This document shows, in pieces, positions 27,846 through 35,720 of a DNA stretch of 64,000 nucleotides. Position 1 is the stretch's first letter; every line of letters begins with the position of its first letter. Source of the stretch: Microbulbifer sp. GL-2. Its GTDB lineage: Bacteria; Pseudomonadota; Gammaproteobacteria; Pseudomonadales; Cellvibrionaceae. The DNA lies in contig NZ_AP019807.1 of assembly GCF_007183175.1 (NCBI RefSeq), positions 1,305,001-1,369,000 on the forward strand. Reading direction: 5' to 3'. A program made the translations under genes and the position numbers. The notes beneath the pieces were generated by a model, which was not told the DNA's origin, did no database searches, and was given only the letters and a program-made list of their open reading frames with translations.

Positions 27846-28676
27846 ATGCGCATTAAATTCAGCAAGATGCATGGGCTTGGCAACGACTTTGTGATGCTCG
27901 ACGGCATCAGCCAGAGGGTCAAACTGTCCCCCGATAAGATTCGCCGAATTGCCGATCGCTGCCTGGGCATTGGTTGTGACCAGGTTCTGCTTGTGGAGTC
28001 ACCTCGCGACCCTGACGCAGATTTCCGCTATCGGATTTTCAACGCCGATGGCAGCGAAGTGGAAAACTGCGGCAATGGCGCCCGGTGCTTTGCACGCTTT
28101 GTGCGCGAACGCCGCCTTACCGGCAAGAAACGCCTGAAAGTGGAGACTGCTGGGGGCATGCTGCAACTCAAAGTCATGGATAGCGACCAGGTCAGCGTGG
28201 ATATGGGCGCCCCAGTGCTGGAACCGGAACTGATTCCCTTTAACGCCGATCGCTGCGCCGAAAGCTATCCCATTGATGTTCGCGATGAGACATTTACTAT
28301 CGGCGCCTTATCCATGGGCAACCCCCATGCGGTACTGCTGGTAGAGGATGTCCAAGAGGCTCCCGTGAACCAGCTGGGTCCGCTGATCGAAACTCATCCG
28401 CGCTTTCCACAAAAGGTCAATGTAGGCTTCCTGCAAATTAACTCCCGCAACGAAGCACAGCTGCGCGTGTTTGAGCGGGGGGTGGGCGAGACCCGTGCCT
28501 GTGGCACTGGTGCCTGTGCCGCTATGGTCTATGCGCACCAACGCGGGCTGGTGGATGATCAGGTGGAGGTCCGCCTGCCCGGTGGCAACCTGACAATTCA
28601 CTGGAGCGGACCGGGTCAGCCGGTTACTATGACCGGGCCCGCGATCACGGTTTTCCACGGGCAAATCATTATTTGA
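27846..28676 (+). CDS. dapF: Diaminopimelate epimerase
   Basis: DapF interconverts LL- and meso-diaminopimelate with two cysteines. It is 276 residues, with the N-terminal KMHGLGNDFVMLD. The first catalytic Cys is C75 in ENCGNGARCFARF and the second is in TRACGTGACAAMVY. The ATG at 27846 gives the canonical MRIKFSKMHGLGNDF. It lies 119 bases after lysA on the same strand and probably belongs to the same transcript. Confidence 0.97.
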   Translation: MRIKFSKMHGLGNDFVMLDGISQRVKLSPDKIRRIADRCLGIGCDQVLLVESPRDPDADFRYRIFNADGSEVENCGNGARCFARFVRERRLTGKKRLKVETAGGMLQLKVMDSDQVSVDMGAPVLEPELIPFNADRCAESYPIDVRDETFTIGALSMGNPHAVLLVEDVQEAPVNQLGPLIETHPRFPQKVNVGFLQINSRNEAQLRVFERGVGETRACGTGACAAMVYAHQRGLVDDQVEVRLPGGNLTIHWSGPGQPVTMTGPAITVFHGQIII

Positions 28677-28801
28677 ATAACCTTGCGGGCAAGGTGGCGA
28701 CTATTCGACCTCCCAGGGAGTTCTGTGGCGCCTGTCGATAGTGGGTCCTTACCCACTGGAGCTGTCAATTCACCTCGATCCCGCGCCAATGTGAATGGAC
28801 C

Positions 28802-29539
28802 ATGATGGAACAGACAGACGCCAATCAAAGCTCTGAAGAGATTGTCGCCGGCAGCCACAAGGAAATGCAGCGGGATGACAAATTGCTTGCGCGGCAGGTA
28901 GCCCGCTACCTGATGCAGAATCCCGAGTTCTTTCTCGACAGGATGGACCTGCTCGAAACAATCAAGTTGCCGCGGGATAATGGCAAGACCGTGTCACTGA
29001 TGACGCATCAAACCAACTTATTGCGCGAACGCAATATTGAAATGCGCCAGCGCCTCGATCAACTGCTGCATAATGCCCGTGATAACGACCAGCTTTTCTT
29101 TAACAGCCGCCGCCTGATCCTGGCCCTGCTGGAGGCGCGAGACATAGGCGAAGCCACAGAAGCCCTCTACTCCAGCTTCGCAACCGATTTTAACGTTGAG
29201 TTCACCAGCCTGACTCTATTCGAACCCCTGCCCAGCGCCCGCAGCCTGGGCCAGGTCCGTTCCAGCTCCCACGCAGGCGCAGAGACAGCTATTGGCGGAA
29301 TTCTTCGCAATGGCCGCCCAGTATGCGGAGCCCTGCGCCCCGCCGAGAGGGAGTATCTGTTTGGCGAAGGCTGGCAGGATGTGGCTTCTGCAGCCGTGGT
29401 CCCCCTATGCAACCAAATGGGGGTGCTCGCCGTAGGCTCATCCGATCCTCAATACTACCGCTCGAGCCTCGGTACCCTGTTTCTCTCCTATATCGGCGAG
29501 GTATTGGAGCGCCTGCTTCCCAGGTTTGTTAGTCGCTAA
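28802..29539 (+). CDS. DUF484 family protein
   Basis: This 245-residue protein has the DUF484 layout: an N-terminal helical part with VARYLMQNPEFFLDRMDLLETIKLP and MTHQTNLLRERNIEMRQRLDQLL, then a GAF-like domain (about 95-240). The family usually sits between dapF and xerC; xerC is absent from this spot. The function is unknown. Two adjacent ATGs (28802, 28805) are possible starts. Confidence 0.9.
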   Translation: MMEQTDANQSSEEIVAGSHKEMQRDDKLLARQVARYLMQNPEFFLDRMDLLETIKLPRDNGKTVSLMTHQTNLLRERNIEMRQRLDQLLHNARDNDQLFFNSRRLILALLEARDIGEATEALYSSFATDFNVEFTSLTLFEPLPSARSLGQVRSSSHAGAETAIGGILRNGRPVCGALRPAEREYLFGEGWQDVASAAVVPLCNQMGVLAVGSSDPQYYRSSLGTLFLSYIGEVLERLLPRFVSR

Positions 29540-29585
29540 ACCGGACTCTACTAAATCCATCCTACGGGACATCAAACTCAGGCCC

Positions 29586-29626
29586 CCAAAAAATAATATG
29601 CCGCCAACCAGGTAAGGGTGGCGGCA
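29586..29626 (-). terminator. Terminator of sutA
   Basis: The stem TGCCGCC/GGCGGCA (29599-29605 with 29620-29626), extended by further pairs, is followed on the minus strand by TATTATTTTTTGGG, directly after the sutA gene. Confidence 0.75.
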
Positions 29627-29639
29627 AAGCCCTGCTGTA

Positions 29640-29864
29640 CTAAATAGGGCGGCTGCCGTATTTAGGCTGTGGTTTACGCGGGGGATCGGCGGTAACTTCT
29701 GGGTCAACCTCATTGATTGCCCCACCACCGGCGAGAAATTCCTCAACATCCGTGCTCAGTTGACTCCTGGCACGTTCACGAGAGGTGATAGAGCGCTCTT
29801 CGGCAAATTCCTCGGAGTCCTTGCTGCGAGAGTTCTTACCCTGATCTTCATAACCATCTTTCAT
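29640..29864 (-). CDS. sutA: SutA-type RNA polymerase-associated regulator
   Basis: This small, acidic, mostly disordered protein (74 residues from the ATG at 29864) has a C-terminus, VEEFLAGGG.I.EV, then ADPPRKP and KYGSRPI, that closely follows Pseudomonas SutA. SutA binds RNA polymerase and boosts transcription of housekeeping genes during slow growth. The open frame extends to 29951, but the extra residues look like leader sequence. It sits next to the glnK-amtB block, a neighbourhood I recall for Pseudomonas as well. The family call is from memory of the conserved tail and was not checked by search. Confidence 0.8.
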   Translation of the reverse strand: MKDGYEDQGKNSRSKDSEEFAEERSITSRERARSQLSTDVEEFLAGGGAINEVDPEVTADPPRKPQPKYGSRPI

Positions 29865-30177
29865 AGCTAAAACCCTGTAACTCTTACTCCTGTTACAGAG
29901 GGAGTACCTCTGTGCCGCCCCTTCCCGCGACATGATGAAACCGAAAGCCACAGCCTGTGGCGATCCCCTACCGCATTAAAAGCGGCGATTAATATATAGG
30001 CACTTCCCATCAAGGCCGCCAGCTACAAGCAATCGAGGCAGTAGAGTTTTTTGTTGGGACAAAAACCAAGGAATATTGCGGTTTGTTATGGTGATTTAAG
30101 CGACAGTGTAGAAATGTGTTACAGCTAAAGAATGATCACAGGAGAGCAGGGGAAGAAGGTGAGACAGTTAAAACAAC

Positions 30178-30198
30178 AAAGCCCCTGAAGGGGCTTTT
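30178..30198 (-). terminator. Terminator of the P-II/AmtB operon
   Basis: The stem AAAGCCCC-TGAA-GGGGCTTT is followed on the minus strand by GTTGTTTTAAC. It lies about 50 bases past the last P-II gene. Confidence 0.8.
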
Positions 30199-30246
30199 GG
30201 GGTGGCCGTGACGAATAGCCTAAAAAGCAATTAATTTACCAGTCGG

Positions 30247-30585
30247 TCAAACTGCCTCGCTACCGGTTTCACCGGTGCGGATCCGGATAACTTCTTCCAG
30301 CGCAGTAATAAAGATTTTACCATCACCAATCTTACCAGTCTGCGCAGCTTTAGTGATCGCTTCAACGGCAGAGTCCACCATATCGTCATCAACCGCCAGC
30401 TCCAGTTTTACCTTAGGCAGGAAGTCCACTACATACTCTGCGCCGCGGTAGAGTTCTGTATGCCCCTTTTGGCGACCAAAGCCCTTTACTTCGGTCACTG
30501 TCATCCCCTGTACCCCGACTTCGGACAATGCCGTACGCACATCGTCCAACTTGAAGGGCTTTACTACGGCCGTAATCAATTTCAT
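30247..30585 (-). CDS. glnK: P-II family nitrogen regulator (GlnK/GlnB type), distal copy
   Basis: This 112-residue P-II signal protein has the T-loop GHTELYRGAEYVVDFLP with uridylylation site Y51. Its B-loop region TGKIGDGKIFI and C-loop RIRTGETGSEAV are intact. P-II proteins read 2-oxoglutarate, ATP/ADP and glutamine and control AmtB, NtrB and GlnE. It lies 86 bases downstream of amtB on the same strand. It differs from the first P-II copy mainly in residues 14-30 and 59-75 (KVKLELAVDDDM against TMLQIAVTDEQL), so the copies are diverged, not recent duplicates. Confidence 0.95.
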   Translation of the reverse strand: MKLITAVVKPFKLDDVRTALSEVGVQGMTVTEVKGFGRQKGHTELYRGAEYVVDFLPKVKLELAVDDDMVDSAVEAITKAAQTGKIGDGKIFITALEEVIRIRTGETGSEAV

Positions 30586-30671
30586 TTCTTGTATTTCCCC
30601 TGATTAGTCTTCTTTGCGGGAACCTCAGCCAGGAAACTGCCCCGGCACGAGGCAGCACCATCGCAGAGCAT

Positions 30672-31931
30672 CTATTTGCTCATAAATTCCGGATAAGCTT
30701 CCATACCACATTCAGCCAAGTCAACACCCTCTTGCTCCTCGTCTTCACTGACACGGATGCCAGTCACTAATTTGAGCAGGTACCAAACCGCCAGGGAGGC
30801 AATGAAGACCCAGAGGAATATTGTCAGCGCTCCGATCAACTGACCACTGAGGGTGGAATCATCATTGGTCAGTGGGACCAGCAACAAGCCAAGCAAGCCA
30901 ACAACGCCGTGTACAGAAATGGCACCGACTGGATCATCGATCTTCAGTTTGTCCAAAGTGATGATAGAGAAGACCACCAAAACGCCGCCAAACATACCGA
31001 ACAGGGTTGCTTGCAATGCAGTCGGCGTGGAAGCCTCAGCAGTAATCGCCACCAATCCGGCCAAGGCACCGTTCAGCAGCATGGTCAGGTCAGCCTTGCC
31101 AAACAGCAGGCGCCCTGTAATTAATGCTGCAATTGCGCCACCAGCCGCAGCAGCATTGGTATTGAGAAACACCATAGCCACGGAATGCGCGCTGGCCGCA
31201 TCTCCCAGCTTAAGCACGGAGCCACCGTTAAAGCCAAACCATCCCATCCATAAAATAAAAGTCCCCAGGGTAGCCAATGGCAGGTTTGCACCGGGAATGG
31301 CATAGACCTGCCCATTGGGACCGTACTTACCCTTGCGCGCGCCCAGTAGCAGAACGCCAGCCAGTGCTGCCGCTGCACCAGCCATATGAACAATGCCTGA
31401 ACCGGCAAAGTCGGAGAAGCCGAGATCACCCAAGCTATACAGCCCGAAAACCTCTTTGCCACCCCAGGTCCAGGAGCCCTCAAGTGGATAAATAAAACCA
31501 GTGAGGACAACGGCAAACGCCAGGAAACTCCACAGTTTCATACGCTCTGCCACAGCTCCGGATACAATAGACATGGCCGTAGCAACAAACACTACCTGGA
31601 AGAAAAAGTCCGAGGCTCCTGAATATACGGAATCGCCGTCAAAGCCATTTTCCGCTGAATCCGCCAGTACACCGTCGAGACTGAAGGCCTCAATGCCTGA
31701 AAGCATCCAGTTGCCATCATACATAATGGCATAGCCTGTCATCAGGTACATAATGCTGGCAATTGCAAAAAGCGCAACATTTTTAGTGAGAATTTCGGTA
31801 GTATTTTTTGAACGCACCAAGCCAGCTTCCAGCATGGCAAAACCAGCGGCCATCCACATCACCAGCGCGCCGCATACCAAAAAATAAAAGGTATCAATTG
31901 CATATTGCAACTGAAAAACTTGATTCTCCAT
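30672..31931 (-). CDS. amtB: Ammonium transporter AmtB
   Basis: This 419-residue protein has eleven hydrophobic segments and the Amt family order: MWMAAGFAMLEAGLVRSKN near the N-terminus, then AGSGIVHMAGA with the first pore His, and ISVHGVVGLLGLLLVPL with the second. The C-terminal cytoplasmic tail (KLVTGIRVSEDEEQEGVDLAECGMEAYPEF) contains the conserved region that P-II contacts. It lies between two P-II genes. The N-terminus lacks the long cleaved signal seen in E. coli AmtB. Confidence 0.96.
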   Translation of the reverse strand: MENQVFQLQYAIDTFYFLVCGALVMWMAAGFAMLEAGLVRSKNTTEILTKNVALFAIASIMYLMTGYAIMYDGNWMLSGIEAFSLDGVLADSAENGFDGDSVYSGASDFFFQVVFVATAMSIVSGAVAERMKLWSFLAFAVVLTGFIYPLEGSWTWGGKEVFGLYSLGDLGFSDFAGSGIVHMAGAAAALAGVLLLGARKGKYGPNGQVYAIPGANLPLATLGTFILWMGWFGFNGGSVLKLGDAASAHSVAMVFLNTNAAAAGGAIAALITGRLLFGKADLTMLLNGALAGLVAITAEASTPTALQATLFGMFGGVLVVFSIITLDKLKIDDPVGAISVHGVVGLLGLLLVPLTNDDSTLSGQLIGALTIFLWVFIASLAVWYLLKLVTGIRVSEDEEQEGVDLAECGMEAYPEFMSK

Positions 31932-31989
31932 TTCTCTCTCCGTTCAAATCTTAATATTTTTAAAATTATGATCAGCTTTTATGTTTGAC

Positions 31990-32328
31990 TTAAATCGCAT
32001 CGCTGCCGCTCTCACCTGTGCGTATCCGCACAACCTGTTCTAAATTGGAAACAAATATTTTCCCATCGCCGATTTTGCCACTGTGGGCACTGGATCCTAT
32101 CGCATCCAAAACCGTATCCAGCTGTTCATCTGTCACTGCAATTTGCAGCATCGTTTTTGGCAGGAAATCCACCACATATTCAGCGCCGCGATATAGTTCC
32201 GTATGACCTTTCTGCCGTCCAAATCCCTTTACTTCACTAACGGTAACGCCATTAATACCACTCTCCTTCAGAGAATCCCTTACCGCATCCAACTTGAAAG
32301 GTTTTACTATTGCAGTGATTAGCTTCAT
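31990..32328 (-). CDS. glnK: P-II family nitrogen regulator (GlnK type), proximal copy
   Basis: This is the second P-II gene, 112 residues, upstream of amtB in the classical glnK-amtB order. The T-loop GHTELYRGAEYVVDFLP with Y51, the B-loop SGKIGDGKIFV and the C-terminal RIRTGESGSDAI are intact. It has a GGGGGCGAC ribosome binding site. A -24/-12 promoter candidate lies just upstream and overlaps the stop of the porin gene. The AmtB-P-II pairing suggests it is the copy that blocks AmtB under ammonium shock; this is inference. Confidence 0.95.
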   Translation of the reverse strand: MKLITAIVKPFKLDAVRDSLKESGINGVTVSEVKGFGRQKGHTELYRGAEYVVDFLPKTMLQIAVTDEQLDTVLDAIGSSAHSGKIGDGKIFVSNLEQVVRIRTGESGSDAI

Positions 32329-32361
32329 GTCGCCCCCAAAATAGTACCCGCATCAATTGCG

Positions 32362-32377
32362 TGCAGTTTTGTTACCA
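32362..32377 (-). promoter_or_regulatory. Candidate sigma-54 promoter of glnK-amtB
   Basis: On the minus strand TGGTAACAAAACTGCA has GG and GC exactly ten bases apart and matches TGGcACg-N4-TTGCa at most other positions. Its TAA is the stop codon of the porin gene. Transcription would start about 23 bases before the glnK ATG. Confidence 0.45.
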
Positions 32378-33097
32378 GGTATATGTAGCACCGGCTAGTA
32401 AAGTGGGTTCACACCAATCTGTGTCAAAACATTCTGAGTCACTCACATCAGAGCCAACTAATGCGGCACTAAGATTTAAATCGCCATATTCTTTACTCAG
32501 GGAAACTGAATAATCGATATAAGAATCGGACTCAAAGAGAAATATTTCTTCATCAAATAGGTTTAGACCTACATGCAGGTCCAGACTAAAATCAGCAGGC
32601 AGGGAAAAACTATAATCGGCATAGGGGTAATAAAAGGCCCCGGACTCAGCCCAGTAATCATCGGAATAAGCAAGACCTAAAGTTAAATCTGAAAAACTAA
32701 GACTTCCATAAATTTCCTGGTAATCTTCATCCCTGCCACTCCCGTGGTAGGCATAATAAACATAACCAACGTCATAGCTGACAGAGTCATTTAAATCCGC
32801 ACTAAATCCTGCATAAAAATCCTGTTCATAATCAGTTTCATCATTGCCGTAATCGAAATCCACTTGCGAAGCCCAGGTGCCTACATAAAAACCATTACCA
32901 AACTCTAAATCCATTCCCGCCTGAATAGCAGGACGTCCATCAGACTGGCTAATTCCGCGAAACTTGTAATCCGAGACCAGCCCTGCATTCACACTAAAAC
33001 TCGCACCGTTTCCCTCAGCAAAAGCTGTACCACCAACAGCCAAAACCAAGGCAGCGCCTGTGAAGACAGTGGCGATCTTATGCATTTTAATTTTCAC
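32372..33097 (-). CDS. TorF family putative porin
   Basis: This 241-residue outer-membrane beta-barrel candidate has a signal peptide (about 1-27, ending GTAFA-EGN). It then has the family hallmark SDYKFRGISQSDGRPAIQAG, followed by alternating aromatic/polar strands and a C-terminal aromatic residue (ATYTW). The GTG start at 33097 follows GGAGG. Family members are often placed beside P-II and AmtB genes, suggesting a role in uptake of nitrogen compounds. No substrate is proven. The sigma-54 promoter and NtrC-type site upstream support nitrogen-starvation control. Confidence 0.88.
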   Translation of the reverse strand: MKIKMHKIATVFTGAALVLAVGGTAFAEGNGASFSVNAGLVSDYKFRGISQSDGRPAIQAGMDLEFGNGFYVGTWASQVDFDYGNDETDYEQDFYAGFSADLNDSVSYDVGYVYYAYHGSGRDEDYQEIYGSLSFSDLTLGLAYSDDYWAESGAFYYPYADYSFSLPADFSLDLHVGLNLFDEEIFLFESDSYIDYSVSLSKEYGDLNLSAALVGSDVSDSECFDTDWCEPTLLAGATYTW

Positions 33098-33265
33098 CTT
33101 TGATCCTCCAAGATTTCTATAAATCTGATTTTTTTGATACCTGTAATGGCGCCGCCTGCAATCGGTCCTGCACTGTCGGGTATGACAGAGGGTCTCCTGC
33201 GTCTTGTGAACCGCTACTTTCCCGGACTCCCAGTGATCGTAAATGGCACACCTACTCCGGTTGAT

Positions 33266-33281
33266 TGCATGGTTAATGCCA
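33266..33281 (-). promoter_or_regulatory. Sigma-54 (-24/-12) promoter of the torF-glnK-amtB-glnK block
   Basis: On the minus strand TGGCATTAACCATGCA carries TGGCA and TGCA with GG and GC ten bases apart, very close to the RpoN consensus TGGCACgnnnnTTGCa. The expected start site is near 33255, leaving a leader of about 160 bases before the porin GTG. Confidence 0.7.
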
Positions 33282-33365
33282 AAGCTGCAGCACCCAATAA
33301 AATCAATGAGTTAGAGAGAAAAATAAAATTGGAATTAATACGAACAAAAGGACGAGGAAGCCCTG

Positions 33366-33381
33366 TGCACCAAGATGGCCC
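33366..33381. promoter_or_regulatory. NtrC-type enhancer site
   Basis: TGCACCAAGATGGCCC shares TGCACCAA.ATGG with the strong NtrC site of E. coli glnA (recalled from memory). It is centred about 118 bases upstream of the predicted sigma-54 start, the usual enhancer distance. The right half-site is imperfect. Confidence 0.6.
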
Positions 33382-33525
33382 TATTTGCCCTCATATGCAC
33401 AGAAGTGGGGAATCCATGTAGAGCCAAGAATCAGAATAAGGCACTATGAGCCTGCTTTTGCGTAAAAATGCTGTGGGTTACAATCTGGTGCCAATAGATA
33501 AGATTTACTGAGCGAGGAATTGCCT

Positions 33526-33768
33526 GTGGCCGCGGATAAACTGCAACAGCTGCTGAAAGAGCTGCAACTACAGGGCACGGTGGTCACAAATGACCTGCGC
33601 AATGCCCTGGAGGTCTCCCTGGACAAATTACCGCTGGTACCCCAGCGCGAATTCGATACCCAGGTGGAAATCCTGCGGCGAACTCGGGAGAAACTGGCCC
33701 GCCTGGAAGACAAAGTGGAAATACTCGAGCAGGCCCTGGCCCAAAGGGACTGCAAGCCCGAAAATTAA
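33526..33768 (+). CDS. ubiK: Ubiquinone biosynthesis accessory factor UbiK
   Basis: This short coiled-coil protein (80 residues from the GTG at 33526) has an N-terminal amphipathic helix (DKLQQLLKELQLQG) and a C-terminal coiled coil (REFDTQVEILRRTREKLARLEDKVEILEQAL), the UbiK/YqiC pattern. UbiK assists UbiJ and the Ubi enzyme complex under aerobic conditions. A TTG at 33520 could also start the frame, but GAGGAA lies better spaced for the GTG. comM follows 31 bases later. Confidence 0.88.
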   Translation: MAADKLQQLLKELQLQGTVVTNDLRNALEVSLDKLPLVPQREFDTQVEILRRTREKLARLEDKVEILEQALAQRDCKPEN

Positions 33769-33799
33769 TCATTCAGGGAGCCAGTTCAAGGATGGTATT

Positions 33800-35296
33800 G
33801 TGAGCCTCTCAGTAATCTATACCCGCGCTCAATTGGGCGTATCCGCCCCGCTGGTCATCGTTGAGACGCACCTGGCCAATGGGTTACCTGCCTTCCATAT
33901 TGTCGGCCTGCCCGAAGCAGCGGTCAGAGAGAGCCGCGATCGGGTACGCAGCGCCCTGATCAACAGCCATTTTGAATTTCCCCAGCGCCGTATCACTGTC
34001 AACCTGGCTCCCGCAGACCTACCCAAGGAGGGCGGACGCTACGACCTCGCCATTGCCATCGGCATACTCGCGGCCTCCGGGCAAGTTCCCGGTGAATCAC
34101 TGGAAAACTATGAATTTATTGGCGAGCTGGCACTTACCGGTGCTCTGCGCGAAATTAGTGGTGCACTGCCCGCAGCCATCACAAGCGCCGCAGCCAAACG
34201 GAAACTGGTAATACCCCTGGAAAATAGTGCGGAGGCAGCCCTTGCGGGGGCAGAAGTTGGCGCTGCTACTTCATTATTACAAGTCTGCGCAGAGCTCCAT
34301 GGGCGGGAAAAACTACCCCGAGCTGAACAAAAGGTCGATCAATCAGTTATTGACTGCCCGGATCTTGCCGACGTTCGAGGTCAATTAAAGGCCCGGCGCG
34401 CCCTGGAGGTAGCAGCCGCCGGTGGGCACAACCTGCTTTTCTATGGCCCACCAGGCACAGGTAAAACCATGCTGGCCAGCCGCCTGCCAGGAATATTGCC
34501 CCCTCTCACCACTACTGAATCAATCGAAGTGGCCGCCGTTTACTCCAGCGCAGGCTTGCCCCATCAGAGCCTGCGCCCTTTCAGGGCTCCGCATCACAGT
34601 GCTTCACCAACCGCTTTGGTCGGTGGCGGCAGCACCCCAAGACCCGGTGAAATCTCCCTCGCCCACCGGGGCGTCTTGTTTCTCGACGAAATGCCCGAGT
34701 TCCCCCGCCACGCTCTGGAGATACTGAGGGAACCTCTGGAGAACGGTGAAGTGCGTATCTCCCGGGCACGGGCCCAAGTCACCTACCCCGCTCACTTTCA
34801 ACTGGTTGGGGCTATGAATCCCTGCCCCTGTGGCTATTTGGGTGAGCCCCGTTGCCGTTGTACGCCGGACCAGATAGACCGATATCGCAACAAACTCTCT
34901 GGCCCTCTGCTGGATCGTATCGATATGCAGGTAGAAGTGGGCGCCATGAATGCTCTGCAATTACAGGATGCAGCCGCCGGAGAACCATCGGACAGTGTCA
35001 GGGAAAGGGTCTGTGCTGCGCGACAGCTGCAAACTCAGCGACAGGGCACCACCAACAACTTGTTAAAAGGGGCGGAGCTGGAAACCCACTGCGTGCTGGG
35101 AGAAAAAGAGAAACACCTGTTACGCCAATCGGTAGAAAAGCTGGGACTCTCCGCGCGCAGTTATCACCGGGTACTTAAAGTGGCCCGCACCCTGGCAGAC
35201 CTCGCTAGTTTGCAGAGGATCAGCTCAGCACAAATTGCTGAGGCCTTGGCCTACCGCAATTTGGATAGGCGCCAAACAGTAATTTCTTCACGCTAG
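33800..35296 (+). CDS. comM: YifB/ComM family Mg-chelatase-like AAA+ ATPase
   Basis: ComM is a hexameric branch-migration helicase that helps integrate DNA during natural transformation. The 498 residues start at GTG 33800 (MSLSVIYTRAQLG) behind AAGGA. The N-terminal ChlI-like domain contains HIVGLPEAAVRESRDRVRSA and APADLPKEGGRYDLAIA. Walker A GPPGTGKT is at 216-223, Walker B is VLFLDEMPEF, and the Cys-rich loop NPCPCGYLGEPRCRC precedes the C-terminal MCM-like domain. The frame is open upstream over ubiK in another reading frame, but that is not coding. With pilT/pilU it hints at competence. Confidence 0.93.
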   Translation: MSLSVIYTRAQLGVSAPLVIVETHLANGLPAFHIVGLPEAAVRESRDRVRSALINSHFEFPQRRITVNLAPADLPKEGGRYDLAIAIGILAASGQVPGESLENYEFIGELALTGALREISGALPAAITSAAAKRKLVIPLENSAEAALAGAEVGAATSLLQVCAELHGREKLPRAEQKVDQSVIDCPDLADVRGQLKARRALEVAAAGGHNLLFYGPPGTGKTMLASRLPGILPPLTTTESIEVAAVYSSAGLPHQSLRPFRAPHHSASPTALVGGGSTPRPGEISLAHRGVLFLDEMPEFPRHALEILREPLENGEVRISRARAQVTYPAHFQLVGAMNPCPCGYLGEPRCRCTPDQIDRYRNKLSGPLLDRIDMQVEVGAMNALQLQDAAAGEPSDSVRERVCAARQLQTQRQGTTNNLLKGAELETHCVLGEKEKHLLRQSVEKLGLSARSYHRVLKVARTLADLASLQRISSAQIAEALAYRNLDRRQTVISSR

Positions 35297-35365
35297 AAAG
35301 TATTTCGTCAACCGTCCCATTAATAAATAACAATATCCTAATTTGGTATAGCAACCCTTGATCTA

Positions 35366-35393
35366 TTGACCACCGCAAGAATATAGTTATCAT
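35366..35393 (+). promoter_or_regulatory. Promoter of the quinol-monooxygenase/marR operon
   Basis: TTGACC at 35366-35371 and TATCAT at 35388-35393 are 16 bases apart. The -10 lies inside the 32-bp palindrome, so a bound repressor would occlude RNA polymerase. Confidence 0.5.
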
Positions 35394-35408
35394 GATAACT
35401 ATATTCTT
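35377..35408. promoter_or_regulatory. 32-bp perfect palindrome, probable MarR operator
   Basis: The left half AAGAATATAGTTATCA is followed immediately by its exact reverse complement. It lies 17 bases upstream of the monooxygenase ATG and covers the likely -10. MarR dimers bind such palindromes, and a marR gene is second in the operon. Confidence 0.75.
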
Positions 35409-35425
35409 CTTGATGAGCAGAAATC

Positions 35426-35713
35426 ATGAATCACAACCTCTTCATTATCGCCAGAATTTCTCCCAAGACTGAATTCTTCGAGCAGGCCAAGCAGGCCATC
35501 CTCTCCATAGTGGCAAATACCCTTGAGGAAGAAGGCTGTCTCCAGTTTACTGTGCACGAAGACGGAGAGTCTTTGTTTTTATACGAAGAGTGGCGCAATC
35601 AGGATGATCTCGAAAGGCATTACGCAATGCCTTATATCGCGCCGATATTCGAAGCCTACCAAGAGTGGCTAAAAGGGCCGGTAGAGATCAATAAGCTGAA
35701 GAGGTTGGCTTAA
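35426..35713 (+). CDS. Putative quinol monooxygenase (ABM domain)
   Basis: This 95-residue single antibiotic-biosynthesis-monooxygenase (dimeric alpha+beta barrel) protein has the N-terminal strand LFIIARISPKTEFFEQAKQAI, the central EEGCLQFTVHEDGESLFLYEEWRNQDDLERH and the C-terminal YQEWLKGPVEI. YgiN-like members act on quinols or related electrophiles, or serve as detoxifying accessory proteins. It is the first gene of a three-gene operon with a MarR regulator and a small membrane protein. Its promoter carries the 32-bp palindrome, so induction by a quinone-like or phenolic compound is likely (inference). Confidence 0.88.
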   Translation: MNHNLFIIARISPKTEFFEQAKQAILSIVANTLEEEGCLQFTVHEDGESLFLYEEWRNQDDLERHYAMPYIAPIFEAYQEWLKGPVEINKLKRLA

Positions 35714-35720
35714 TACCCCT

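Larger units (their letters stand above)
33098..33525. other. Regulatory intergenic region torF / ubiK
   Basis: 428 bases have no gene I can support. A 95-codon plus-strand frame here lacks a ribosome binding site and a domain. The region holds the sigma-54 promoter and NtrC-type site of the porin operon, listed separately. The promoter of ubiK-comM must also lie here. Confidence 0.5.

Noticed and set aside
30586..30671. Sigma-54 promoter between amtB and the distal P-II gene
   Set aside because: TGGCTGAGGTTCCCGC has GG and GC eleven bases apart rather than ten.
33134..33421. 95-codon plus-strand ORF upstream of ubiK
   Set aside because: There is no ribosome binding site or domain, and it overlaps the sigma-54/NtrC control region of the porin operon.
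33482..33500. TGGCACCAGATTGTA on the minus strand as another sigma-54 promoter
   Set aside because: The -12 position reads TA instead of GC, and a better promoter exists at 33266-33281.
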